Notes: a model not told the origin generated them from the letters alone. Positions 34,546 through 45,004 are shown, numbered from the stretch's first letter. The stretch is DNA of 64,000 nucleotides from Erythrobasidium yunnanense (GCA_001600175.1 BCJC01000001.1:434001-498000), one strand, 5' to 3'. Translations and numbers: made by a program.

Positions 34546-35999
34546 GTTTGGGCTTCCGAGAACCGTTTCGAAGCTGGCTTCCAATGAAAAGAGACCAGCT
34601 CGAGGTATCCAATGGAAGGTGAAGAAGCAGAGACTATAGACGACTAAACTGACTGGTGTCTCTCGTGAATGCACCAGGCCAGATCGTTCGCCCTGACTTG
34701 CGGGTGGCGATTTGAGCCGGCAGCGAGCGTGCGGTGCTGTCGAACGCCTGCGAAGAATGGCTTCGCTTTGGTTCGCGGGAGTGTCTCTGTACTGTTTGTC
34801 TGTACGACTGAACAGTGGAGACCGTTGGCTTGCTTGCAACTTTGTTCTCTGCTTGACAACTTGTCCAACCTTGACGGTTGTCCGTTGGATCTGACGGCCG
34901 AAGTGATCTAGATGCTGCACAAGATCCAGTGCTGTTGCAGAGGTGGTAGAATATGTATAGGGTGTTGTCGATGGTCCTTTTGCTCAGCTGACTGACAGGT
35001 AGGTAGCGGCGGTAGCGTCCTCGAAAAGGCTATCTAGGGTGTGAGAAGAGTATGTTTGGGAACAGTTTGACGAATTGCTTGGAACCTTGCGAGTTATAAC
35101 CGGATTGCTGATCTATGGATCTTTGCTGCTGCTGAACACGAGCGGCGTGCGGTTTAGAGCTTCGCCGGGCCCTCCATGTTTGACAGCTAGGTTATTCGGT
35201 AGAGACGAGGTATGGTGGAAAGTTGCTGGTTGTCTTTGTGTGCAAGACTCGTGTACTCCAGCAAAGACTGCTTGGACAAGTCACCTTTGTGCAGGATCTC
35301 TCGTCGGCCGGGACGGTGGCCACAGGCGAAAACCGAAGGCGTGGGAAACGGGACAGTGGGATAGGGATTGAGGATGGCAGCACAGTAGTCACAGATGATG
35401 CTGCTGAGTCTTGCAGGATTGCTGCAGACTTTGCTGTGTTTCCCTGAGGTCTCGCTCGGTTCTCGTGACTTGGGTCGTTCTTTCGAGATACGAGTCGAGT
35501 GCCGGATAGCTGTGTCGATGAGCTAGACTGCAGACCTCGCTGTATCTCGTTCGAAGGTGTTGTTGCAGAGTCGAGAAATGACCTGGGATTTCGCTAGGCT
35601 TTTGCACCACTCGCTTACGCTTGAAGCCCGACGTTTGACCGGTCGACGAACTCGAGCTTGATGGCTTTTGGGCGAGCGAGACTATGACGGTACTGTGTTC
35701 TGCTCCCCCTGGAAAGATTCTGCAACCTCTTCTTCTGCAAGATCCAACTCCAAGCGAGTCGACCTCAACCAGTCCGAGCCGCCATGGAGATCTGACATCC
35801 CAAGGCAAACTTTCCCGTGTGGCGCCTGAGTTGACTCACTGGACTTAACGTGTCTGGGTGTATGATACAGTATGGCTACAGTTTATTAAAGCACCTCCTC
35901 TATATTCCTCCTCTATGCCAGACGTTTTGAGCCGGGTATTGCTGCTTCAATTGTTATCTTGCCATAGTAGAAACGTATCTTCCCGAAGAGATGCAATCT
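34546..35999 (-). other. 1.45-kb region without a convincing gene
   Basis: Lies between the start of cyclin B and the stop of MED10, both on the minus strand. The largest frame away from the cyclin is at 35389-35808 (minus, 139 codons, with a Ser run and KRKRVVQKP); I cannot support it as a gene. The region probably holds a long cyclin B promoter and leader. It is the largest gene-poor stretch in the window. Confidence 0.5.
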
Positions 36000-36737
36000 C
36001 TACCGTGGTGCGTTAGATATGGTGAGAGGTGCAGCCGGCGACGGTATCCCTAGAGCATCTATCGCTTCAGAGAGCGCTGGAAACGCTTCTTTCATTTCTT
36101 GAGCCAGTACATCGCGATAGCTGCCAACGGCGTCGAGTATACCATTCGTATATTGGTTCTCTGCAGCTACTCTTTCGATGTTTTCGCGTGTGTACAGCTC
36201 AGGGTTGCGGCCTTGGTCTACGTAGCTGGTGTTGGCACAATCGGTATAAGCTTGCTTTTCTGGCATATTGAGAGAGAGATGAGACATACTCGACGACATC
36301 GTTCGGAATCAGCAGGCTCATTGTTTCCTGGTGTCGTGCAGGGGCAGCAAAGACAGCCTTCATAGCTTCGACTGTATCTTGCCTGAGAACAGTCAGTCAG
36401 GAGGGCTAGAGAAGAGGAGAGGAGATGTTGTATTGCTGCAGCGTACACCTTTCTGCCAACGAGGCCTCCAGGAGCTGGGTATCCAGCGTTTTGGCCGTTC
36501 ATTCCATTGACTGCAGCAGCGTCCGAGTTTCCAGCTTCAAGGGCAGTTGGCTGTACATCGCTTGTGCCTTCATTCCGGACGAGGAAGCAATCAGTTCCCA
36601 TTCCTAGGTGTCGTGTTTCCAGCGTGTCGAGACCAACACATGCCGAGTTCCAGCAGGGATTCGAGCAGGGCCTGGATGTTGCTTTCGAGCTGGGCGATGC
36701 CGTCTGCGTGATTCTGGTCATTGTGTAGTGCTTGCAT
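36000..36737 (-). CDS. MED10: Mediator complex subunit 10 (Nut2)
   Basis: Middle-module subunit of Mediator, which bridges activators and RNA polymerase II. Four exons (36737-36640, 36560-36447, 36382-36290, 36225-36000) give 176 residues with consistent phases. The N-terminal helix IAQLESNIQALLESLLELG and the family signature YVDQGRNPELYTRENIERVA, followed by AENQYTNGILDAV and YRDVLAQEM, identify it. A Gly/Asn/Ala-rich insert (about 40 residues) sits between the two helical parts. Its start is only 97 bp from that of the acyl-CoA dehydrogenase on the other strand, so they share a promoter region. Family call is firm. Confidence 0.9.
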
Positions 36738-36834
36738 ATTGTACTTTGTTGTCTTTCAGAAATTTCAATACTCTTCGGGCTAAGAGAAAGCCGGATGTTG
36801 ACTTTCACCAACTGATTGATTGATTCTACTGACG

Positions 36835-38783
36835 ATGTTACGCTCTACCACGCTCGCTGCTCGCAGTCTCGGCGTACGGCCATGCTTAAGATCTGGCTAC
36901 ATTGCCGCTGCTTCCTCGTCCAAGTTACTGTCTCGCCGTACCTTTGCTGGATCCGCCAGAGCTCTCTATGCCAACCCCTCTCCAGCAGCCGACGTCGCAG
37001 CTTCTTCAGACAACCCTGTCCTCCCATCTCTGCATACATTCACTGAAGAAGAAGAACTCCTCAGAGAAACGGTAAAGCGATTCAGCCAGGAGGTCGTGGA
37101 GCCCAAAGTAAGAGAGATGGACGAGAATGAGAAAATGGACCCGGAGATTATCAAGGGTCTGTTTGAGAATGGCGTGAGTCGTTACTGTATTCAATGGCTA
37201 AGGCAAACTCCGGCTAACGCGTGGCCGAATGATGTGCTTTCTCTACAGTTTATGGGCATCGAGACGAGTGCAAAGCATGAAGGAGCAGAGTGCGGTTTCA
37301 CAAGCGCCATCATCGTCATCGAGGGTAAGTCTGGCCTCTCCCACCGGCCAAGCGGAGTCCAAACAGCTGACGCGTCTTACTTCAAACATAGAACTCGCCA
37401 AAGTCGACCCTTCCGTATCTGTTCTCTGCGATGTACACAACACACTCGTGAACACCGTTCTCCGCACATACGCCACTGAAGAAATCAAGGATAAATACCT
37501 GCCTCAGTTGAGCACGACCAAGGTACGTCTCTCCCAAACAAGATATAAGAGTCAAGACCAAGCTGACTCTCGTCGTTCCTGTGGCTAGCTCGGATCCTTC
37601 TGTCTGTCGGAACCTGCTTCTGGATCCGATGCTTTTGCACTCCAGACCCGTGCTGTCAAGCAGGATAATGGCGACTACATCTTGAATGGCTCAAAGGTGC
37701 GCTTTTCTCATGCTTCTTCAAGATACGTGTAGGAATGGAGCTGATATCGATGTTTCGCAGATGTGGATCACAAACTCAGCTGAAGCTGAACTCTTCCTTG
37801 TCTTTGCGACCGTCGATCCTTCAAAAGGCTATAAAGGCATCACCTGCTTCCTCGTCGAGAAAGAGATGGGTCTCGAAATCGCAAAGAAGGAGCAGAAGGT
37901 GCGCTCCTTGCTGACTTTCAAGCAGAAAGGAAGTCTGCTGATGATGGTTGTACTGCAGCTTGGTATCCGAGCTTCTTCGACGTGCACAGTCAACTTTGAT
38001 GATGTCAGAGTGCCTGCTGCAAACGTTATCGGCGAAGTTGGAAAAGGCTACAAGATCGCTATCGAAATCTTGAATGAAGGGCGTATAGGCATTGGTGCGC
38101 CATCACTCTTCACTCTCCTTCCAACACAGCTAATGTCTCGTCCACAGCTGCGCAAATGGTCGGTCTCGCCCAAGGTGCCTTCAACAAATCCTTCGCGTAC
38201 GCTTTTGACCGCAAGCAATTCGGGCAACCCGTGGGGTCTTTCCAAGGCATGCAAATGCAATTCGCCGAAGCTGCTTGTCAGATCGAGACTGCTCGTTTAC
38301 TCACATATAATGCGGCAAGATTGAAGGAGACGGGTAAACCGTTTACGAAGGAATCGGCTATGGCGAAATATTGGGCGTCCCAGGTCGCGATTGACGTTAG
38401 TAGAAAGGCGATCGAATGGGCGGGAGGAGTGGGATTCACGAGGGAGACGGGCAGTGAGTCCGCTTATCTTTCGTTATTAGGGATGGGCTGACACCTCGTC
38501 CCGACAGTCGAGAAGTTCCAGTATGCATACTCCTTGCTGACAATTACCGCATAAGCTGATGTCCTTGCTCGACAGTCGTGACTCCCTGATTGGCGCAGTG
38601 AGTCCGACAACTTCGATACCTGCTGAGCAATCACTGACTCTGGCTTGTTTGTCAGATCTACGAAGGCGTACGTCTGACTGGCTGCTGATGAAGGTCGGCC
38701 ACTGATGTTGCTGTTTGCAGACTTCAAACATCCAGCTCGTCACCATCGCAAAGTACCTCAAAAAAGACTTTGGCATAGAATAG
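36835..38783 (+). CDS. mitochondrial short/branched-chain acyl-CoA dehydrogenase
   Basis: FAD enzyme of beta-oxidation or branched-chain amino-acid breakdown. Eleven exons (36835-37173, 37249-37324, 37392-37522, 37589-37696, 37761-37898, 37959-38094, 38148-38453, 38508-38520, 38576-38597, 38656-38667, 38721-38783) give 447 residues. The N-terminus is a mitochondrial presequence ([20 protein letters not shown]). Family signatures: [66 protein letters not shown], and IYEGTSNIQL with the catalytic Glu. Three consecutive microexons of 13, 22 and 12 nt lie near the 3' end; the 12-nt one encodes exactly Ile-Tyr-Glu-Gly. It is divergent from MED10. Closest to the SBCAD/ACADSB group by eye; chain-length preference is inferred. 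Confidence 0.92.
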
Positions 38784-38919
38784 ATAGCACCATCATTGAC
38801 TCTTTGTATGTTGTTACAACTACGGTAGCGGAGCATCTAAGCGAGGTCGAGCCTCATCGCGAAAACCTGCATGCACCAGGTCTTGCTGTCCCTAAAACCC
38901 GTCTCTAGCAATCGAAGCA

Positions 38920-40110
38920 CTACTCATTTCCCTCGTCCCTGTTAATTTCGCTCTCACTCTCGATTGCTTCTTCGGGTATGCCGTATATTGCCTCTATGAG
39001 AGTGGGAGGGCACAATGCCACGCCGCTGGCGCAGGCGGCTGTATGGGCCTCCCTCCAAAGAAGCTGAGCGATTTCAAGCTCAGGGTACCCCTGCCTGATA
39101 TCGATGGGAAAGCGCTGCATTCCAATTCGTATGAATCGTAAGCGACTCTGAATTTGCAGATCTTCCTTCACTGCCTGCAAAAGGACTTTGAGGTCATCCG
39201 CCGTATCTGGAGATATAGTGATAGAAGTGACCATATGATGGTCTTTGATGATTGTGGGGTACCTTTCGCTCGACAGACCGTGCTCGTAGTTGAGATCGAA
39301 AGTTTCGAGAGCAGGCAGGTAGCGAGGTATCTCCGCCAGCAACTCAGCAGGCAACTCGCATCCACCTCCTGCTCCACATAGAATAGAAAGCTGTCGAACT
39401 TTTCGCATTGGCCTGTCCTGCCAACTGGTCTTCCAAAGTTCTCTCCACGCCTCGTCGCTATCGACTGTCTCCCAATTTATGTCCCAATAGATACCGAGGA
39501 TCTCAAGTGATCTAGATGATGGAAGCGAGAGAAGGCTGACCAGCTGATGGAAGGTATTGGTACCACATTGCAGATCCTTGAGCGAGGGCAGCCCGTGGGA
39601 TGCGGTATCTAGCCAATTCCAGTTGTAACTATTATCACACATGTAGAACTCCAGCCCGACGAGGTTGGGTAACTCTGATAAGGGTGATAGATCGATGCTA
39701 TCGCCGTCGCCCTCATCGTGTTGAATCGTCAGAGACAGGCTGCGTAGGGCCGCGAGAGGTGCCACGTTATTCAGACATGTCAGAAGTCCACCGACGGCCT
39801 CGGGAGCCAGATCGCAGATGAGATATTGCAGATTCTTGCAGGCAGTGATTTCAGCCAATACGTCGAGCGCACGGTAAGGGTAGATAGGCTTCAAGTCGAC
39901 ACTGATCCATTGATTAAAATGCGATAAATCTTCCGCTAATCTGCGCAGTCTCTTGCACGTTCGAGCCGTACGAGCCAGCTGGGCGCGTCCCGCGACGGCA
40001 TCGTCATCTGCCTCAGCGGACCGCAGGAGATATGGAGAGTGGTGATAGAGTTCGAAATGCTTGAGAATGATGATGAGGATTTCGTCTGGGAGATCTGTAA
40101 GCTTGGCCAT
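38920..40110 (-). CDS. F-box protein, family member 2 (cluster copy A)
   Basis: Likely SCF substrate receptor. Single exon, 396 residues. It begins with the F-box LTDLPDEILIIILKHFELY and continues with SPYLLRSAE, GRAQLARTARTCKRLRRLAE. Degenerate leucine-rich segments follow (LSPLSELPNLVGLEFYM, LPSLKDLQCG, SRSLEILGIYW). The end has the family motif LLWREAHTAACASGVALCPP and an acidic tail. It is the first of four tandem copies on the minus strand. A short block 22-86 bp upstream is shared with copy B, and a shorter core with copy C. Substrate unknown. Confidence 0.85.
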   Translation of the reverse strand: MAKLTDLPDEILIIILKHFELYHHSPYLLRSAEADDDAVAGRAQLARTARTCKRLRRLAEDLSHFNQWISVDLKPIYPYRALDVLAEITACKNLQYLICDLAPEAVGGLLTCLNNVAPLAALRSLSLTIQHDEGDGDSIDLSPLSELPNLVGLEFYMCDNSYNWNWLDTASHGLPSLKDLQCGTNTFHQLVSLLSLPSSRSLEILGIYWDINWETVDSDEAWRELWKTSWQDRPMRKVRQLSILCGAGGGCELPAELLAEIPRYLPALETFDLNYEHGLSSERYPTIIKDHHMVTSITISPDTADDLKVLLQAVKEDLQIQSRLRFIRIGMQRFPIDIRQGYPELEIAQLLWREAHTAACASGVALCPPTLIEAIYGIPEEAIESESEINRDEGNE

Positions 40111-40501
40111 GTTTTGCTGCTAAAGTCAGATGCGCGTCCAACGCAAAGACTGGATGCAGCGGTTTCAGCTGCTATGCTATACGACATCATCCGCACCTTG
40201 GAAGACGTACGTGATGTCCGCTGTTATCAGCCGAAGATCCTCTTTGAAATGCAGCAGAATGTCAAAAGTCGTCCGGAAACAAAGTCGCGGCATAATACAA
40301 AGGTTCTGAGTATCTCGAAATTCTAGTAGTACAATCCGGTGATAGCATTCAGTAGCAGTTTTACGTATCGAGCTATGATCATATTTTAAAGTAAAGATGT
40401 TCTTGCCTCCCGAAAGCGGTGTCTCTGGCCGCGCGCTTCATTGTTGCATCGCTCTTTATCGCCTTCCGCCTCGCTGGTACCCTCTCCACTGTATCTTCTA
40501 C
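40111..40501 (-). other. spacer between F-box copies A and B
   Basis: This 391-bp stretch holds the promoter of copy A. It is alignable by eye with the spacer upstream of copy B (41660-42046) over 40132-40196, and more weakly near 40273-40355, so the duplication unit included upstream DNA. No gene seen. Confidence 0.55.
40148..40160 (-). promoter_or_regulatory. conserved block upstream of F-box copy A
   Basis: Plus-strand core GACTGGATGCAGC, 38 bp upstream of the start codon. It matches GACTGATAGCAGC before copy B and GACTGATTGCAGC before copy C at nearly the same distance. It may be a promoter or leader element kept after duplication, or simply common descent. Confidence 0.4.
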
Positions 40502-41659
40502 TCATATCTTGAGCTTCTTTTTCACTGGCATGACCAGCTTCTCCGGACTTATGTGCAGGCCGCAAGAGCGGGCAGCGGCGTATGCTTCGCTCCAAAGCTG
40601 AGCAGGCTCGGGAACAGAACCATATTCTTCGGTTGTAATTGATCCCTTGCCTATTCGCACTTTTTGTAGGCGGCCACGGTGTTCCAAGCTTTCTAGAATT
40701 GAGCGCAAGGCGAGCTCGAGATCTTTGGCTGTTCCCGGTGAGATAGTGAGAGAGGTACACATGGAGTGATCTGACAGGATCGTGAGGTATCTCTCGCTCG
40801 ATATGCCAACCTCGTAATTAATTTCGCATGAGAGTAGGCTGGGGAAATAGTTGGGTATTGCTGCAAGCGATTCTGAGGGGAAGTCGACGTCCGATCCTGG
40901 GCCACAGACTATGAAGAGGCGTGCCGTTTCCTGCATAGGCTTGTCTTGCCAATTCGTAGGCCATATGTCGACCATGGTGTCTAAACCTTCGTGATAGTCA
41001 TTCTCCAGGTCCCAGCGAATATAGAGACTCTCCAGAGCCTCCGGAGATGCTAATGAGAGCAAACGCTCCAGCTGATGAATCGTATTGACTCCGCATTCCA
41101 GCTCTTTGAGGCCGATCGGTCCAGAGCGGCCGATTTCGATGCCGTGCCAATTGTACGAGTAATCACACATGTTGAACTCCAAGCCAACGAGTTGGGGAAG
41201 ACATGACAAATTCTCGAGATGGATGGAATCCACTCTATCGAATTCGGACTCGTAGTCGATGACGATTGATAGGCTGCGCATGCCGGAAAGCGAAGCTATG
41301 TTGCTTATGCATGCCAGAAAGAGACCAACTGATCCTGGATCAAGACTGCACACCATATGTCGTAGGTCCTTGCAGGCGGTCAGTCGAGCCAGATCCGTCA
41401 AATGCACACGGGGGCAGGTAGGTGAATTCTCGTAGTCGGACGTCAAGTCGATACAAAGCCATTGATTGCGTTGGAGGAGAGCTGTCGCTATGGGATGTAG
41501 TCTTTTGCAAATCCGAGCCAGAAGAAGCAGCTTTGCGCGTCCAGCAGCGCCGTTTTTGGCTTCTGCAGCACGCAGCAAGTAAGGAGATTGTTGAACAGCT
41601 TCGAAATATGCCAATATAAGAGTGAGGATTTCGTCTGGCAAGTCGAGGAGTTTGGCCAT
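40502..41659 (-). CDS. F-box protein, family member 3 (cluster copy B)
   Basis: Likely SCF substrate receptor. Single exon, 385 residues. F-box LLDLPDEILTLILAYFEAV, then SPYLLRAAEAKNGAAGRAKL and LLARICKRLHPIATALLQRN. The leucine-rich part includes LENLSCLPQLVGLEFNMC and PEALESLYIRW. The end QLWSEAYAAARSCGLHISPEKL is the clearest form of the family's C-terminal motif. It is most similar to copy C (same LLDLPDE start, QQSPxLLRAAEAKxGAAGR and ATALLxRN), so B and C likely split last. Substrate unknown. Confidence 0.85.
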   Translation of the reverse strand: MAKLLDLPDEILTLILAYFEAVQQSPYLLRAAEAKNGAAGRAKLLLLARICKRLHPIATALLQRNQWLCIDLTSDYENSPTCPRVHLTDLARLTACKDLRHMVCSLDPGSVGLFLACISNIASLSGMRSLSIVIDYESEFDRVDSIHLENLSCLPQLVGLEFNMCDYSYNWHGIEIGRSGPIGLKELECGVNTIHQLERLLSLASPEALESLYIRWDLENDYHEGLDTMVDIWPTNWQDKPMQETARLFIVCGPGSDVDFPSESLAAIPNYFPSLLSCEINYEVGISSERYLTILSDHSMCTSLTISPGTAKDLELALRSILESLEHRGRLQKVRIGKGSITTEEYGSVPEPAQLWSEAYAAARSCGLHISPEKLVMPVKKKLKI

Positions 41660-42046
41660 GTTGTGCGGCCAAAATCGCAGGCGCGTCCAGCGCAGAGACT
41701 GATAGCAGCGTTTTCAGCTGCTATACGACGTACGACTTCATCCACACATCGTAGACATACGACTTATGCTGCTGTCTTAGCCGTATACTTTCTGTCAACT
41801 GTGTCAAAGAGTGGTCCGCAAGCAAAGGTGCGGTACAGCAAAAAATTCGCAGTTTTATCTAGTAGTATAATTCCGATAATAGCATGCAGCATACAAGTAG
41901 CTCTTCGTGTCGGCCATATGGCTAATGGATGAAAGTAAGGATTGTTTCGTATCACGAGCCAGCTCTTCATAACTGCGCCATCAGGGTTATCATCGCTTAT
42001 GCTTCTACGACCGCCTCGCTGGTAGCCTCTCCACTATCTCTGCTCC
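41660..42046 (-). other. spacer between F-box copies B and C
   Basis: This 387-bp stretch holds the promoter of copy B. It shares a block (41682-41747) with the spacer upstream of copy A and a shorter core with copy C. No gene seen. Confidence 0.55.
41698..41710 (-). promoter_or_regulatory. conserved block upstream of F-box copy B
   Basis: Plus-strand core GACTGATAGCAGC, 39 bp upstream of the start codon, matching the blocks before copies A and C. Function is inferred only from position and conservation. Confidence 0.4.
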
Positions 42047-43213
42047 TCATGACTTTCGCTTTCCTGCCGCTGTTTTGGTCACCTTCCTTCGGCTCAATCG
42101 CACGCCGCAGGAGCGGGCGGCTGCGAATGCTTGCTTCCAGAGCTTAGCGAATCCTGAGCTGGTGTAGTGATCTTCGGACGTGATGGATTTGGTTTCGATC
42201 CGCACACTTTGTAATTTGCCATGGTGCTGTGCACCTTCTATGAATGAGGACAATGCGAGCTCGAGCTCTTCGGTCGTTGTCGGCGAGATAGTCAGGGAGG
42301 TGCATATGGAATGATCTGATATAAGTGTGAGATATCTCTCGCTCGATAGAGCATGCTGATAGCTGATATCGAAAGAGTTGAGGCCGGGGAAGTAGGTGGG
42401 TACGCCTGCGAGCAGTCCCGTGGGAAGCTCGATATCTGAACCTCGGTCGCAGAGTATAGATAGTCGCCTTAACGCTCGCGCAGGTTCGTTGTTCCAGCTC
42501 ATCTTCCACATATCCCCCATGGCTTCGATATCTTCTTGATCGTGATATTGATATTCCCCATTCATGCTCCAGGTTATGTTGAGGTCCTCTAGACTCTCCG
42601 GACATGCCAGCGAAAGTAAAGTAACCAGCTGAGAGAATGTGTTGCTTCCGCAAACCAGCTGCTTCAGAGAAGGAAGTGCGGAAGGGACTTCAATGTCGTG
42701 CGTATTATACTGATAATAGCGCATGTCGACTTCCAAACCGACGATATTGGAGAGGCCAGACAGGCATTGGAGATCGATGTATTCCACTCCATCGCCTTCG
42801 GGCTCGCTATCAATGGACAAGGAAAGGCTCCGTATTCCAGAAAGCGAAGTAACATTGTTTAGGCACGCTAGGAAAGGATCAATTGATCCTGGATCGATCT
42901 CGCAAACAAGATGTTGGAAATTCTTGCAGGCCGTTAAGCGAGCCAAAGTCGCGAATTGGTCTCGAGGGTAGCTGGGCGAGTCCTCGAAGCCTGAACTTAG
43001 GTCTATGTTGAGCCATAAATTTCGGTGCAAAAGAGCCGTCGCTATCCTATGCAACCTTTTGCACACTCGAGCCAGAAGAAGGAGCTTCCTGCGTCCAGCA
43101 GCGCCCTTCTTGGCTTCAGCAGCACGCAGCAAGTGAGGAGATTGCTGAACAGCTTCGAAATGTTGGAATATGAGGGTAAGGAGTTCATCTGGCAAGTCGA
43201 GGAGTCTGGCCAT
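42047..43213 (-). CDS. F-box protein, family member 4 (cluster copy C)
   Basis: Likely SCF substrate receptor. Single exon, 388 residues. F-box LLDLPDELLTLIFQHFEAV, then SPHLLRAAEAKKGAAGRRKL and LLARVCKRLHRIATALLHRN. Leucine-rich segments include LQCLSGLSNIVGLEVDM and LPSLKQLVCG. The C-terminal family motif is KLWKQAFAAARSCGVRLSRRK with a basic end. It is the nearest relative of copy B. Substrate unknown. Confidence 0.85.
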   Translation of the reverse strand: MARLLDLPDELLTLIFQHFEAVQQSPHLLRAAEAKKGAAGRRKLLLLARVCKRLHRIATALLHRNLWLNIDLSSGFEDSPSYPRDQFATLARLTACKNFQHLVCEIDPGSIDPFLACLNNVTSLSGIRSLSLSIDSEPEGDGVEYIDLQCLSGLSNIVGLEVDMRYYQYNTHDIEVPSALPSLKQLVCGSNTFSQLVTLLSLACPESLEDLNITWSMNGEYQYHDQEDIEAMGDMWKMSWNNEPARALRRLSILCDRGSDIELPTGLLAGVPTYFPGLNSFDISYQHALSSERYLTLISDHSICTSLTISPTTTEELELALSSFIEGAQHHGKLQSVRIETKSITSEDHYTSSGFAKLWKQAFAAARSCGVRLSRRKVTKTAAGKRKS

Positions 43214-43629
43214 TGTGCTGCCAGAATTGGTGACGCGGCCAGTTGGGGACTGATTGCAGCTTGTTTAGCTTTGAAGCGTGGTTTAAGCTTAGTAAACGTA
43301 CTCGACGACTCGCTCAGATCAGCTCAAAGGCTGCCTTAAAGACCTGTCAGCAGGAGTTCAAGAGTGGTACGGAAGCAAAAGTTGTAGGCAGTACATGAAA
43401 CATGAGCGATATCTGAAAATGATGAGTATACTGCGCGATAGTAATCCAACATCTAGAAGATTGCTGCCGGCTCTGCGTATAGCCTGCCTGACGTGAAAGT
43501 GTATTCTATTGTGAGAGATGCACCACCTTTGCTAATAGTGGAATAGCATCGGAGAGTGCCATTGTTACACTTGCCTCAGCCAGTGTTGACAACACCTCAC
43601 CCCGTTTCGCGGTTGAAGCCTGCCCCAGT
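43214..43629 (-). other. spacer between F-box copies C and D
   Basis: This 416-bp stretch holds the promoter of copy C. Only a short core near 43247-43259 matches the other spacers. No gene seen. Confidence 0.5.
43247..43259 (-). promoter_or_regulatory. conserved block upstream of F-box copy C
   Basis: Plus-strand core GACTGATTGCAGC, 34 bp upstream of the start codon, matching the blocks before copies A and B. Confidence 0.35.
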
Positions 43630-44748
43630 CTAATCGAGCAAGTTTCCTACTGCTTCGCACAAATCTTCAGGGCTCATGTGCACGCCGCAGGAAGATGCCG
43701 CTGTATGGGCTTCTGACCACAGACGAGCGAGTGCCGGGTAGAAAGACTCCGCCTCGATGGCTTTCGTAAAATGCAGAAGTATGATGTGAATCGATGACAG
43801 GCGGGGATAGAGCCTTATTTCGTCTCGAATGGAATGCAGAATCACTTCGAGGTTCTGTATGCTGAGGACTGATATGGATATCGAAGTGTTCACAGCATGA
43901 TCTGACAGAAGCGTGCGATATTGTTCATGCGGTACTCCGCGCTCGTAATTAGCGTCGAAAGTGTCCAGAGACGGAAAGTAAGTGGATATGCCTGCCAGCG
44001 TTTCCCTAGGGAGAGCTCCATACTCTCCGACGAGGATAGAAAGGTTCCGCAAAGTAGGGAAGATTTTGTTCCCCCAACTTCGTCTCCATACGTTCGCCTC
44101 CCCAGACCAGCCAAGAGGTACATTGCAATAGATTCCCAGAACCTCGAGAACATCGGAAGGTGCTAACGAGAGAAGACTGGTCATTTGGTGAATTTGATGC
44201 GTTCCAATCTGCAAGTCTCTCAAGGTAGACACCTCGGAAGGTGGCTTAATTATGATGTCTGAGTTGAACGTCTCCTCGTGCATGTAGATTTCTAGTCCCG
44301 ACAGTTGGGGAAAGTGTCTGAGGCTGCTGAGATCAACACAGTCGTTGGGATTATCGGCCTTGATGGTCAACGAGAGGCTCCGCAAAGTCGAGGATGAAGT
44401 TGAATTGCTCAAGCAGACTAAGAAGGAAGTGACGATCTCTGCATCCAGCTCGCAGATGATATGCTGCATATGTTTGCAGGCGCTCAGGCGAGCGAGCCTG
44501 TCCACAACGTGATAGGGCTGATTAGGCATCATGTCGAGAGTGAGATATCGATTTCGTTGAAGTATAGTCGCAGCTACTTTGTGCAAGGTCTTGCAGACAC
44601 GCGCCAGTCGAGCCAGCTTTACACGGGCGACAATGGCTTCACCATCTACTTCCGCTGCCCGTAGAAGATACGGAGAATGCTTATAGATGCCAAATTGCTC
44701 AAGTATAAGAGCTAGAACTTCTTCCGGTAGATCCAGCAGATTGGCCAT
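43630..44748 (-). CDS. F-box protein, family member 5 (cluster copy D)
   Basis: Likely SCF substrate receptor. Single exon, 372 residues from MANLLDLPEE; an in-frame Met eight codons upstream (44772) is less likely because the relatives all begin MA(K/N/R)L. F-box LLDLPEEVLALILEQFGIY, SPYLLRAAEVDGEA, ARLARVCKTLHKVAATILQRN. Leucine-rich segments include LSSLRHFPQLSGLEIYM and VSTLRDLQIG. The C-terminal motif is RLWSEAHTAASSCGVHMSPEDL. It is more distant from B and C than they are from each other. Substrate unknown. Confidence 0.85.
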   Translation of the reverse strand: MANLLDLPEEVLALILEQFGIYKHSPYLLRAAEVDGEAIVARVKLARLARVCKTLHKVAATILQRNRYLTLDMMPNQPYHVVDRLARLSACKHMQHIICELDAEIVTSFLVCLSNSTSSSTLRSLSLTIKADNPNDCVDLSSLRHFPQLSGLEIYMHEETFNSDIIIKPPSEVSTLRDLQIGTHQIHQMTSLLSLAPSDVLEVLGIYCNVPLGWSGEANVWRRSWGNKIFPTLRNLSILVGEYGALPRETLAGISTYFPSLDTFDANYERGVPHEQYRTLLSDHAVNTSISISVLSIQNLEVILHSIRDEIRLYPRLSSIHIILLHFTKAIEAESFYPALARLWSEAHTAASSCGVHMSPEDLCEAVGNLLD

Positions 44749-45004
44749 TCTTGCTGGCTGTCTCGAGCGCAAGGTGCGCGCTGGCTCCTGAAGACTCTCA
44801 CAATCAGCGTTGGGGCTGATCTGAGAGTCATCAGGCGTACTCTATGCGCGCTACGATACGCAATGAGCAGAGCTTCGCTTGTGGGAGTTATCAGAAGGAT
44901 TGGATGTTGGCAGAAAGTCAAGGCAAGATACTTTGCGGATTGCAGACTGCTTCTACAACTTCCGTTACGATCCTGATACACATCAACACGTAATAACCCT
45001 TCCA

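Noticed and set aside
35389-35808. 139-codon minus-strand frame with a Ser run and a basic patch
   Set aside because: No homology I can name and no splice partners; more likely part of the cyclin B leader or promoter.
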